Part shown: positions 24,490-32,878 of the stretch, in pieces
How positions within the stretch are numbered: position 1 is the first letter of the stretch
Layout of the letters: every line of letters starts with the position of its first letter
Assembly (NCBI RefSeq): GCF_018413525.1
Contig: NZ_JAHCDD010000016.1
Coordinates: forward strand, 1 to 64,000
Direction: 5' to 3'
Source of the DNA: Acidovorax sp. CCYZU-2555
GTDB lineage: Bacteria > Pseudomonadota > Gammaproteobacteria > Burkholderiales > Burkholderiaceae_C
DNA length: 64,000 nucleotides
Position numbers and translations under genes: made by a program
Notes under the pieces: model-generated
Databases searched by the model: none
Seen by the model: the letters and a program-made list of their open reading frames with translations, nothing else
What the model was told of the DNA's origin: nothing

Positions 24490-27042
24490 ATGCCCGAGAC
24501 TTTCACTGACCCTGCATCGGCTGCTCCATCGGTGCCACGGCCCACCACTGCATCGGCTGCGCCCACGAAAGCTGCGCGTGCCCGCGCCGATGCGCCGGAG
24601 ATGGCACCCGTCGAATCGCCGGTTCTGGCCCAGCTCGCATCGATGCTGCCGGCCTTGCGCGTGCTCATCGGCTTGTTGATTGCGGCGCTGGTCATTGCAG
24701 GCCTGTTTTTCGGCCGCGACCTGCTGGTGCCGCTCGCATTGGCGCTGCTGCTGGGTTTTCTGCTCGATCCCGCCGTGAGCCGGCTCAAGCGCTGGGGGCT
24801 GTCGCGCATGGCGGCCACGCTGCTGGTGGTGGCCGTCACGCTGTGCACGCTCGGCGGCATGGGGGCCTATCTGGGCAATCAGGTCAGCCAGTTGAGCGCA
24901 GATTTGCCGACCTACCAGAACACCATCCGCACCAAGCTGCGCGATCTGCGCAAGTACATCAGCGGTCCCAGCGTATGGGATGGCGCGCGCAAGACCTACG
25001 ATACGGTCGAGAAGGAAATCACCAGCCCCAGCAGCCGCACCCCGGCGCCGCGCGTGCAGAAGGTCGAGATCCAGCCGGTGGAGCTCAAGCCCATGGCGCA
25101 GTTCACGGCCTGGCTCGACAGGGTCAGCGAACCGGTGCTGATGGCCGGCATCGTGCTGCTGTTCGTGGTGCTTATCCTGCTCGATCGCGATGATCTGCGC
25201 GACCGCCTGGTGCGGCTGATGGGCGGCAACCTGCATCTGGCGACCAATGCGCTGGATGAAGCGTCCGAGCGCATAGGCCGCTATCTGCGCATGCAGTTCA
25301 TCGTCAATGCCAGCTATGGGCTGCCGATGGCCGCGGGGCTGTGGTTCATCGGCGTGCCCGGCGCGATTCTGTGGGGCGTGGTCGCGGCGATCATGCGCTT
25401 CGTGCCTTACGTCGGGCCCATGGTGTCGGCGGTTTTCCCATTGGCGCTGGCGTTTGCGGTCGATCCCGGATGGAACATGTTCCTCTGGACGCTGTGCCTG
25501 ATCCTGCTGCTCGAGTTGATCAGCAACAACGTGGTCGAGCCCTGGCTCTACGGCACGAGCACCGGACTGTCGACGCTGTCGATCATTCTCGCGGCCACGT
25601 TCTGGACCGCGCTGTGGGGGCCCGTGGGCCTGATCCTGTCGACGCCGCTGACGGTGTGTCTGCTGGTTCTGGGGCGCTACCTGCCGGCGCTGAAATTCAT
25701 GGAAGTGCTGCTGGGCAACGCGCCCGTGCTGGATGCGCCGCGGCGTCTCTATCAGCGTTTGCTGGGTGGCGATGTCGAGGAGGCCATCGAGCTGTGCACC
25801 GACACCGTCGATGCGCTGCTGCCACCCAAGCCTACGCCGGCGCAGGTCAGCGATGGCGTGACCCGGCTGTATGACGATGTGGTGATGCCCGCGCTGCGCG
25901 TGGCCACCAGCCACCACACGGGAGCTGCCACGGCCGAGCACCGGCTGCGTCTGGCCCAGGGCATGGAGCTGCTGCTGGCCGAGCTGGCGGAGCAGTATCC
26001 CGCGCGCGCGCCGGCCGATGCCGATGCCGCGCCGCGCCCGCGCGTGCACTGCGTGGGCGCGCGCTGGGAAGTCGATGCGCTCGCGGCGTCCGCGATGGCG
26101 CATGCTTTGACCCTCAGCGGCCATGCCGCTAGCCATTCGGCGCATGCGCTGAGCGCGCGCATGCAGGCGCCCGACGATGCGAGCTGGGGCGAAGTCGATT
26201 TGCTGTGCCTGTCGGTCTTCACGCCACAGCCCGAGGCCCAGGTGCGGCAGATCTGCCGCCGGCTGCACCGGCGCTGGCCCGGGCTGCGCATCGTGCTGGC
26301 CTTGTGGAATGCACCGCCCGCGCTGCTCGTCGAAAGCGCCGCGGCCCAGCTGGGCGTGCAGGCGATCACCACCAGCGTGCGCGAATTGCGGCTGCGTGCC
26401 GATGCCTTGCTCGCCGCTTCATCCGATGCCGGGCCGCGCGCCGCGCCGGTGGGCGAGGGCGATGCGGCGCGGGTGGCGGCGCTCAATGCCAGCGGCTGGC
26501 TCGATACCAGCCATACGGAAACCATTCATGACATGGTGGTGCACGCGGCCAATGCGTTCCATGTGCCTTTTGCCCAGGTCTCGCTGGTGGACTCCGACTG
26601 GGTGCATACGCCGGGCACGCTGCTGACCTCGACACGCGACAGCACGCACAGCGGCGGCCTGGAGCGCGCGCTGTCGGTCTGCTCCTATGTGGTGCATGAC
26701 GACAATGAGTTGCAGGTGGAAGACATCGCGCGCGATCCGCGCTTTGCCGACAACCCGCTGCTGCAGTCGGCGCGGCTGCGCTTTTATGCCGGCGTGCCGC
26801 TGCATGACCGCCACGGCATGGTGTTGGGCAGCTTCTGCATCATGGACACCGTGCCGCGCAGCCTCGCGCCCAACGAGTTCGCGCTGTTGCATGACATGGC
26901 GCGGCAGTTGCAGGCCGCGCTCTCGCGCAGCGCCGAAGTGCCGCCGCCGTCGGACGCGGGGCCGGCCGCGCCGGCCGAACCCGCTGACGCGCCTGCACCT
27001 GGCCCGCTTCTGGGCCCGGGTGCCGGGCCGGCAATGGTCTGA
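24490..27042 (+). CDS. AI-2E/PerM-family permease fused to a B12-binding-like and a GAF domain
   Basis: About 850 residues. Residues about 50-415 form the AI-2E transporter (UPF0118/PerM) domain with eight hydrophobic segments, including IGVPGAILWGVVAAIMRFVP and VVEPWLYGTSTGLSTLSII. Residues about 518-636 look like a Rossmann-type B12-binding fold without a clear cobalamin His motif (DLLCLSVFTPQPEAQVRQI). Residues about 661-813 form a GAF domain (SVCSYVVHDDNELQVEDIA, AGVPLHDRHGMVLGSFCIMD). Most PerM proteins end after the membrane domain at about 350-400 residues, so this is an unusual fusion that could couple transport to a cytoplasmic signal. The start is uncertain; GTG at 24433 or ATG at 24448 would extend it. 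Confidence 0.8.
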   Translation: MPETFTDPASAAPSVPRPTTASAAPTKAARARADAPEMAPVESPVLAQLASMLPALRVLIGLLIAALVIAGLFFGRDLLVPLALALLLGFLLDPAVSRLKRWGLSRMAATLLVVAVTLCTLGGMGAYLGNQVSQLSADLPTYQNTIRTKLRDLRKYISGPSVWDGARKTYDTVEKEITSPSSRTPAPRVQKVEIQPVELKPMAQFTAWLDRVSEPVLMAGIVLLFVVLILLDRDDLRDRLVRLMGGNLHLATNALDEASERIGRYLRMQFIVNASYGLPMAAGLWFIGVPGAILWGVVAAIMRFVPYVGPMVSAVFPLALAFAVDPGWNMFLWTLCLILLLELISNNVVEPWLYGTSTGLSTLSIILAATFWTALWGPVGLILSTPLTVCLLVLGRYLPALKFMEVLLGNAPVLDAPRRLYQRLLGGDVEEAIELCTDTVDALLPPKPTPAQVSDGVTRLYDDVVMPALRVATSHHTGAATAEHRLRLAQGMELLLAELAEQYPARAPADADAAPRPRVHCVGARWEVDALAASAMAHALTLSGHAASHSAHALSARMQAPDDASWGEVDLLCLSVFTPQPEAQVRQICRRLHRRWPGLRIVLALWNAPPALLVESAAAQLGVQAITTSVRELRLRADALLAASSDAGPRAAPVGEGDAARVAALNASGWLDTSHTETIHDMVVHAANAFHVPFAQVSLVDSDWVHTPGTLLTSTRDSTHSGGLERALSVCSYVVHDDNELQVEDIARDPRFADNPLLQSARLRFYAGVPLHDRHGMVLGSFCIMDTVPRSLAPNEFALLHDMARQLQAALSRSAEVPPPSDAGPAAPAEPADAPAPGPLLGPGAGPAMV

Positions 27043-27122
27043 GCCAGGCGCGTCGCGGCCAGCCACTGTTGCAAAAGGTGGTCAGCGCGGCGTTTTTGCA
27101 TTCCCTGCGTCTTGATCCTGCA

Positions 27123-27254
27123 ATGGCAAGCCATGCCAGAGGGGCGGCGGCTGCAAAAGCGGCTGCGAAATTGCCTGTGCGGGCCAAGCGATGCCAGCAC
27201 TGCCAACAGTTGTTCTTTTGGCGCGAGCCTCGGCCCTTCCCATACTGCAAATGA
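27123..27254 (+). CDS. Possible small zinc-ribbon-like protein
   Basis: A 43-residue frame whose C-terminal half, LPVRAKRCQHCQQLFFWREP ending in PFPYC, resembles the CxxC ... FxWR ... YC layout of DUF2256 proteins. It is shorter than the family and has no good ribosome site, so it may be a decayed copy. It fills part of the 280-base gap before the tandem paralogues. Confidence 0.3.
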   Translation: MASHARGAAAAKAAAKLPVRAKRCQHCQQLFFWREPRPFPYCK

Positions 27255-27323
27255 CGTCGCTGCTGCTGCCAGCACGCGTTGCGTCACGGGAAGGGACGTG
27301 TTTTGTCTGCAAGGAGAACAGTT

Positions 27324-27860
27324 ATGCAACCCAAGATCAGCCATCTCGCAACGGCGCTGGTGGGGGCGGTCGCCGCATTGGCGTCGGTGTCCAGCATGGC
27401 GTGCACGCTCGCGCCAGCGAATCCGGTCAGGATCAAGCAGATGATGACCAATGAAGTCGCCTATCGGCTGGGAATGCGGCCCCAGCAGATTCCATTCGAT
27501 GCGATCACAGAGCCCCGGTTGATCACTCCGCTGGGTCTGGGCGCCGATTGCAGCGGGCTAGGCGCCTATCACCACACAGCGGGTTTCCGGATCTGGCAAC
27601 CAGGACGCCAGGGCCCTGGTTCCGGTCCTGGACCCAGGCCTGGGCCTGGGCCTGGGCCTGGCCCTGGCCCTGGCCCTGGCCCTGATCCCTGGCCCGGCAC
27701 CGGGCCCGACGGCGGCCCCCGGCCGGGCTGGCCGCCGGGCGGCGGACCCAGGCCATGGCCCGGTCAGGGCCGCCAATGCGTCTATGAAGGCGTGGTGGTC
27801 GTGCTGGGCTATGGCTATTCCAGCCCGGTGTCCGTGAACTTCGAGCGCCGCTGCCGTTGA
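27324..27860 (+). CDS. Exported Cys-rich protein, tandem family copy 1
   Basis: About 178 residues, no family recognised. A Sec signal ends at SSMA/C. The N-terminal block (APANPVRIKQMMTNEVAYRL ... LGLGADCSGLGAYHHTAGFR) and C-terminal block (RQCVYEGVVVVLGYGYSSPV ... RRC) are shared with the next two genes, with four conserved cysteines (mature first residue, DCSG, QC-x-YEG, terminal RC). Between them lies a Pro-Gly repeat linker encoded by a tandem hexamer. The ATG at 27324 follows aaggaga, the same leader as the other copies. Probably periplasmic or surface-exposed and disulfide-bonded; function unknown. Confidence 0.7.
   Translation: MQPKISHLATALVGAVAALASVSSMACTLAPANPVRIKQMMTNEVAYRLGMRPQQIPFDAITEPRLITPLGLGADCSGLGAYHHTAGFRIWQPGRQGPGSGPGPRPGPGPGPGPGPGPGPDPWPGTGPDGGPRPGWPPGGGPRPWPGQGRQCVYEGVVVVLGYGYSSPVSVNFERRCR
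27639..27680 (+). repeat. Tandem hexamer cctgg[g/c], seven units
   Basis: Three cctggg units followed by four cctggc units inside the first tandem paralogue, encoding Pro-Gly dipeptides. Because units are 6 bases, length changes would keep the reading frame and alter only linker length. Confidence 0.8.
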
Positions 27861-27932
27861 GCACGGCCAGGCCTGCGCCCGTGGCCGCGCTGCAAGCGGC
27901 CACTTCTTCTTCTTGATGGCAAAGGAGAACCC

Positions 27933-28412
27933 ATGCCCATGCATTTGCGTCGTCTAGCCACCGCCATGGTCGGCATCACCGCCTTCACGGCTTCGGCCGT
28001 CAGTTTGGCCTGTTCGCTCGTTCCTGCCGATCCGCAGCGCATCACGCAAATGATGCGCAAGGAGATCGCCCACCGCCTGGGCATCGCTCCCATGCGTATT
28101 CCGGCCAGCGCCATCTCGCCGCCGCAGTTGCACATGCCGTTTGCGCTGGGCGCGGATTGCAGTGGACTGGGCGCCTTTCACCATAGCGCGGGCTTTCGCT
28201 GGGAAGAGACTCTGCGTCCGGGCCCGGGGCCCATGCCCATACCGGAGCGGCCGTCGCTCACCGAGTCCCCCGCGGCCATCGAGCGCATGCCGCCCGGCAG
28301 CGCGGCACTGCGGCCCGCCGCGCGGCAATGCATCTATGAAGGTGTCGCGGTGGTGATGGGGTTCGATTACACCAGCCCCGTGGCCGTGCATTTCAGCCGC
28401 CGCTGTCGCTGA
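27933..28412 (+). CDS. Exported Cys-rich protein, tandem family copy 2
   Basis: 159 residues, paralogue of the genes on either side. Signal peptide, mature start at C after SLA, N-block VPADPQRITQMMRKEIAHRL ... LGADCSGLGAFHHSAGFR, C-block RQCIYEGVAVVMGFDYTSPV ... RRC. The linker is the shortest of the three and holds a Pro-rich start (RPGPGPMPIPERP). aaaggaga precedes the ATG at 27933; a second ATG two codons on is possible. Gaps to neighbours are about 72 and 33 bases, so the three may form one transcript. Confidence 0.7.
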   Translation: MPMHLRRLATAMVGITAFTASAVSLACSLVPADPQRITQMMRKEIAHRLGIAPMRIPASAISPPQLHMPFALGADCSGLGAFHHSAGFRWEETLRPGPGPMPIPERPSLTESPAAIERMPPGSAALRPAARQCIYEGVAVVMGFDYTSPVAVHFSRRCR

Positions 28413-28445
28413 GGGCCGGGCAACGTTGTCTGCAAGGAGAATCGC

Positions 28446-29171
28446 GTGCAAACTTCAAGAAAACCGCTGGTGATCGCCGTGCTGGGAAGCGCTGCCGTGA
28501 CGGTGCCGGCATGCTGCCTGGCCTGCGCCCTGGCGCCCGCCGACCCTTTGCTGCTCAAGCAAATGATGGCCAAGGAAATCGCGTTTCGGCTGGCGATCGA
28601 TGCCGAGCAGATTTCCTTGAGCGACATAACGCCGCCCAAACTGCACCGACCATTGGAACTGGGCGCCGATTGCAGCGGGCGCGCGGCCTTGCATCACAGT
28701 TCGGGCTTCAGAATTGTCGTGGCGCAGCAGCAGCATGCCTTTGCCACCATGGGCAAACCGCATACGGCAGCGGGCGCCGGTGCCCGGTATCGAGGTCGTG
28801 TGTCTTCGGGTTTCTATTCGGGCCGGGACTGGGCCGGAGTGCGGCGCAACTTCTGGCGTGCGCCCAAGGCGCAGCGAACGCCCGATGCGAACTATTCGGG
28901 TTATGAACGCTGGCCGCAGTACCCTATGGAGAAGGATGTCGCGCCCGCCAATCCGGCCATGCAGCCGGCGCAGCGCTGGCGGCAGTATCCGCACGAGTCG
29001 CAGGTCACGTGGCAAGAAACGCCGCAGCCTCCCGTGCGTTGGTCAACCATGGGTGTGGCGCCCGCCAAGCCTGCCGTGCAGGGCCTGTGCCGCTATGAGG
29101 GCGTGGCCGTGGTGCTGGGCTATGACGCTTCCAGTCCGGTGGCGGTGAACTTCCAGCAGCACTGCGATTGA
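28446..29171 (+). CDS. Exported Cys-rich protein, tandem family copy 3
   Basis: 241 residues from a GTG start preceded by aaggaga. Signal peptide, then LAPADPLLLKQMMAKEIAFR ... LGADCSGRAALHHSSGFR and a C-block LCRYEGVAVVLGYDASSPVA ending QHC. The linker is the longest (about 110 residues), Tyr/Trp/Arg/Gln-rich rather than Pro-Gly. The four cysteines match copies 1 and 2. Conserved ends with a freely varying middle suggest the ends pack into one disulfide-linked domain and the linker is an exposed loop. Function unknown. Confidence 0.7.
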   Translation: MQTSRKPLVIAVLGSAAVTVPACCLACALAPADPLLLKQMMAKEIAFRLAIDAEQISLSDITPPKLHRPLELGADCSGRAALHHSSGFRIVVAQQQHAFATMGKPHTAAGAGARYRGRVSSGFYSGRDWAGVRRNFWRAPKAQRTPDANYSGYERWPQYPMEKDVAPANPAMQPAQRWRQYPHESQVTWQETPQPPVRWSTMGVAPAKPAVQGLCRYEGVAVVLGYDASSPVAVNFQQHCD

Positions 29172-29354
29172 CGGTGGCGCGCGCGCCTGTACAGCGACCG
29201 GCGTGCAGCGCTGTGCCCATCGAGACGCGAATGGGGCGCGGCTTGCGGCATGATGGCGGCTGCCGGTGTCGGCTTATCCCTTGTTTGTACAATCTGCTGT
29301 GCTTGCCTTCGGTGGGTACCGCCTGGAGGCCTGCAGCACTGTGCCCTGCTTACC

Positions 29355-30317
29355 GTGAATGCTCCCCAAAATTTGTTGACCGCGCAGATGCGCGATGTGA
29401 TTCGCCGCATGGAGCGGGCCGGGCGCCCGCCGTTGCACAGCCTGTCGCCGCAAGCCGCACGCGCCGCCTATGCCGCGGGCTCGGGCGTGCTCGAAATCGC
29501 CAAGCCCGCGCTGGCGCGCGTCGAAGACCTGCAGGTGCCCACGCGCGACGGCCATGGCATGCTCGCGCGACTGTATGCGCCCGCAGCGGCCGAGGCCGGC
29601 CCCTTGCCCGTGCTGCTGTATCTGCACGGCGGTGGCTTCACCATAGGCAGCGTGGAAACCCACGATGTGCTGTGCCGCGAACTCGCGCGCCTGGCGGGCT
29701 GCATGGTGGTGTCGCTGGACTACCGGCTCGCGCCCGAGCACCGCTTTCCCACGGCCAGCAACGATGCCTGGGATGCCTTGCAATGGCTGGCGCATAACGC
29801 CCAGGCGCTGGGCGCCGATCCCGCGCGCCTGGCTGTCGGCGGCGACAGCGCGGGCGGCACGCTGGCCGCGGTGAACGCCATTTTGGCGCGCGATGCAGGC
29901 CTCACGCTGGCCTTGCAGTTGCTGATCTACCCGGGCACGACCGCCCACCAGGACACCGATTCCCACCGCCGCTTCGCGCACGGCATGGTGCTCGAGGAGG
30001 CCAGCATCACCTGGTTCTTCGGCAACTATGTGCGCAGCCCCGCGGACCGCGACGACTGGCGCTTCGCGCCGCTCAATGCCCACGACCTCGAAGGCGTGGC
30101 GCCGGCCTTCGTGTGCCTGGCCGAATGCGATCCGCTGGTCGATGAAGGCGTGGCCTATGCCGACAAGCTGCGCGCGTCGGGCGTGGCCGTGGACCTCGAA
30201 ATCTACCGCGGCGTGACCCACGAATTCATCAAGATGGGCCGCGCGATTGCCCAAGCGCGCCAGGCCCATGCAGACTGCGCGCGCGCGCTGCGTTTGGCAT
30301 TTGGACTGGAGAACTGA
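29355..30317 (+). CDS. Alpha/beta-hydrolase, hormone-sensitive-lipase-type esterase
   Basis: Cytoplasmic carboxylesterase/lipase of the HSL family (Abhydrolase_3), about 320 residues. The oxyanion-hole motif HGGGFTIGS, nucleophile elbow GGDSAGG, acid CDPLVDEG and His in GVTHEF are all present in the expected order. The start is not secure: GTG at 29355 gives the usual N-terminus (NAPQNLLTAQMRDVIRRM), ATG at 29388 would be shorter, and neither has a strong ribosome site. The next gene begins 4 bases after its stop, so the pair is an operon. Confidence 0.85.
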   Translation: MNAPQNLLTAQMRDVIRRMERAGRPPLHSLSPQAARAAYAAGSGVLEIAKPALARVEDLQVPTRDGHGMLARLYAPAAAEAGPLPVLLYLHGGGFTIGSVETHDVLCRELARLAGCMVVSLDYRLAPEHRFPTASNDAWDALQWLAHNAQALGADPARLAVGGDSAGGTLAAVNAILARDAGLTLALQLLIYPGTTAHQDTDSHRRFAHGMVLEEASITWFFGNYVRSPADRDDWRFAPLNAHDLEGVAPAFVCLAECDPLVDEGVAYADKLRASGVAVDLEIYRGVTHEFIKMGRAIAQARQAHADCARALRLAFGLEN

Positions 30318-30320
30318 GCT

Positions 30321-31181
30321 ATGTTGCACCGAGAATCGTTTCGCTGTTTTCACCGCCTGCGCGTGCGCTGGGCTGAAGTGGATGCGCAAAAAATCGTCTT
30401 CAATGCCCATTACATGATGTATGCCGACACGGCCATCAGCGAGTACTGGCGTGCATTGGCCTTGCCCTACGAGAGCGGCTTTGCCAAGCTGGGCGGCGAA
30501 CTCTATGTCAAGAAAGCCACGGTCGAATACCACGCGTCGGCGCGCTACGGCGATGTGCTCGACGTGGGCGTGCGCTGCGCCGCCATCGGCAATTCGTCGC
30601 TGCGCTTCGAGATCGGCATCTTCAGCGGCGCGGCGCTGCTTTCCAGCGTCGAGCTGGTCTATGTGTTCGCCGACCCGGCGACGCAGAAGTCCCAGCCCGT
30701 GCCCGCTGCGCTGCGCTCGCTGATCGACGATTTCGAAGCCGGCCGCGCGTTCACCGAACTGCGTTCGGGCGACTGGAATCTGCTGGGCCGCGAAGCGCTG
30801 CGCCTGCGCACCGACGTGTTCGTGCGCGAGCAGCAGATCGATGTCGCGCTCGAAGTCGACGGCCGCGACGAAGCCGCACGCCATGTGGTCGTCTACAACC
30901 GCCTGGAGCAGGCCGTGGCCACGGGCCGGCTGATCACCGAGTCGCCGGGCGTGGGCCGCATAGGCCGTCTGGCCGTGGACCGCGATCTGCGCGGCAGCCG
31001 CCTGGGCCGCCAGGTGCTGGACGCGCTGGTCGCGGCCTCGCAGGCGCGTGGCGACCGCGAAGTGCAATTGCACGCGCAGCGCAGCGCCGAAGGCTTCTAC
31101 CTGCGCGCGGGCTTCAGCGTGCAGGGCGAGCCCTACGACGAAGCGGGCATAGAGCACATCACCATGGTGCGCGGTTTCTGA
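30321..31181 (+). CDS. Fusion of a YbgC/FadM-type thioesterase and a GNAT acetyltransferase
   Basis: 286 residues. Residues about 8-130 form a 4HBT hot-dog domain (RVRWAEVDAQKIVFNAHYMMYAD, split over the catalytic Asp region). Residues about 145-286 form a GNAT N-acetyltransferase resembling ElaA (LRTDVFVREQQ, IGRLAVDRDLRGSRLGRQVLDAL, FYLRAGF). The two activities are normally separate proteins; the frame is continuous here. Co-transcribed with the esterase. Substrates are unknown, though both halves handle acyl-CoA. Confidence 0.82.
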   Translation: MLHRESFRCFHRLRVRWAEVDAQKIVFNAHYMMYADTAISEYWRALALPYESGFAKLGGELYVKKATVEYHASARYGDVLDVGVRCAAIGNSSLRFEIGIFSGAALLSSVELVYVFADPATQKSQPVPAALRSLIDDFEAGRAFTELRSGDWNLLGREALRLRTDVFVREQQIDVALEVDGRDEAARHVVVYNRLEQAVATGRLITESPGVGRIGRLAVDRDLRGSRLGRQVLDALVAASQARGDREVQLHAQRSAEGFYLRAGFSVQGEPYDEAGIEHITMVRGF

Positions 31182-31215
31182 AGCCCGTACTCCTTCACCT
31201 TACCTGGGCCATTCC

Positions 31216-31896
31216 ATGCGCAATTCATTGGCTTTGAGCGCCGCCCTGGTGCTGGGTCTGCCTCAGGTCCAGGCCCAGCCGAACGCCGCGGCAACGGCGG
31301 CCGCGGTTTCCACGCCGCTGCACCAGGCGGCGGGGCGCGATGACGCGCCCGCCATCTGGCAGTTGCTGGCCCAGGGCGCGGCCATCGATGCGCGCGATGC
31401 CCAGGGCCGCACGCCTTTGCTGGTCGCCACCCACGGCAACCATATCCAGGCGGCGCGGGCGCTGATCGGCGCGGGTGCCGATGTGAATGCCAAGGACCAG
31501 ATTCAGGACAGCCCTTATCTGTATGCGGGCGCGCGCGGCCATCTCGAGATTCTGACGATGACGCTGGCCCAGGGCGCCGATCTGCGCAGCACCAACCGCT
31601 ATGGCGGCACGGCGCTGATTCCGGCGAGCGAGCGCGGCCATGTCGAAACCGTGCGCCGGCTGATCAACGCCGGTGTGGCCGTGGACCATGTGAACCGGCT
31701 GGGCTGGACGGCGCTGCTCGAAGCCATCATCCTGAGCGACGGCGGGCCGCGCCACCAGCAGATTGTTCAGGCCTTGATCGACGCCGGGGCGAACGTGCAG
31801 CTCGCGGACGCCGAAGGCGTCACGCCGCTGCAGCATGCGGTGCAGCGCGGACACACCGAGACCGAAAGCATTCTGCGCGCGGCGGGCGCGCGCTGA
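31216..31896 (+). CDS. Exported ankyrin-repeat protein
   Basis: 226 residues with a Sec signal (MRNSLALSAALVLGLPQVQA) and then about five ankyrin repeats (TPLHQAAGRDDAPAIWQLLA, RTPLLVATHGNHIQAARALI, ASERGHVETVRRLINAGVAV, QIVQALIDAGANVQLADAEG, TPLQHAVQRGHTETESIL). A periplasmic protein-interaction scaffold is the likely role. It ends close to the convergent ygfZ gene. Confidence 0.85.
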   Translation: MRNSLALSAALVLGLPQVQAQPNAAATAAAVSTPLHQAAGRDDAPAIWQLLAQGAAIDARDAQGRTPLLVATHGNHIQAARALIGAGADVNAKDQIQDSPYLYAGARGHLEILTMTLAQGADLRSTNRYGGTALIPASERGHVETVRRLINAGVAVDHVNRLGWTALLEAIILSDGGPRHQQIVQALIDAGANVQLADAEGVTPLQHAVQRGHTETESILRAAGAR

Positions 31897-31915
31897 GCGT
31901 CAGGGGCTTGCGGCC

Positions 31916-32833
31916 TCAGATATCGTCGAGCAGCGCGTAGGGCAGGGGCTGGATCGCCAGCGCCGGTCCGCTGGCGCTGCCGGCGTGCAGGGCTTCGCCG
32001 GCCGATGCGATCTGAATCGATACCAGTGCGAGCCAGCCGCCTTCAGGCGCGGGCGCGGCCTGCACCACGGTGCCCGTGGGCTGCTCGGCGTCGCTGGCCG
32101 CGAACACTTCCATGCCCGCTTCGAGCGCTGCATCGGCCTGCACGATATAGGCGCGGCGCTTGAGCGTGCCGCGAAACTGGCTGCGCGCGACGATTTCCTG
32201 GCCCGGGTAGCAGCCCTTCTTGAAGTTCACGCCGCCCAGCGATTCGTAGTTGAGCATCTGCGGCACGAACAGCTCGAACAGCGGCGCCGTGAGCGTGGCC
32301 ACACCGCTTTGCACTTCGCTCCACAGCCAGATGTCGGCGGGCAGCGCGGCTGCCTGGGGCAGGGCCGTGCCCACGGGCGCGATCCACAGCGCGCGCGGCT
32401 GGCCGGCCGCGGGGTAGAGGTGCACTAGCTGGGCTTCGCCCAGGTCCTGCTTGTCCCAGGGCGCGGCCTGGGCCTGGCCCGACGTCGCGGCCACGGCGTC
32501 GCCTATTAGGCCGTACAGCGTGAATTCGGCCGTCGCGTCGCTGAGCTTGGCCTTGGCGCGCATCACGAACATCGACAGGCGCTTGAGCGTGGTGGCCAGC
32601 AGATCCTGGCTGCAGATGAGCAGGATTTCGGTGGCGCTGCGCTTGAATCCGATGAAGCTGGCCTGCATTCTGCCCTTGGCCGAGAGGAACGCGGCCAGGC
32701 GTGCATGCTGCAGGTCGAGCAGCGCGAAGTCTTGCGTGAGCTGGTTGTGCAGAAAGCTGGCGGCGTCTTCGCCCTGCACGCGAATCACGCCGAGGTGGGA
32801 AATGGGGGCAATGCCATGAAAGGACTGGGTCAT
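31916..32833 (-). CDS. ygfZ: tRNA-modifying/folate-binding protein YgfZ (GcvT-like)
   Basis: Tetrahydrofolate-binding protein used in Fe-S cluster assembly and repair, about 305 residues. The family signature KGCYPGQEIVARSQFRG is intact, including its Cys. The N-terminal block (GVIRVQGEDAASFLHNQLTQ) matches the folate-binding domain. The start at 32833 (MTQSFHGIAP) was chosen because a longer in-frame reading runs into the divergent mltG gene. The divergent mltG start is within 50 bases, so the promoters must be compact. Confidence 0.92.
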   Translation of the reverse strand: MTQSFHGIAPISHLGVIRVQGEDAASFLHNQLTQDFALLDLQHARLAAFLSAKGRMQASFIGFKRSATEILLICSQDLLATTLKRLSMFVMRAKAKLSDATAEFTLYGLIGDAVAATSGQAQAAPWDKQDLGEAQLVHLYPAAGQPRALWIAPVGTALPQAAALPADIWLWSEVQSGVATLTAPLFELFVPQMLNYESLGGVNFKKGCYPGQEIVARSQFRGTLKRRAYIVQADAALEAGMEVFAASDAEQPTGTVVQAAPAPEGGWLALVSIQIASAGEALHAGSASGPALAIQPLPYALLDDI

Positions 32834-32878
32834 GGGTGAATTATGATGCCCGGTCACTTTCATGGGACGGTAAAGGTT

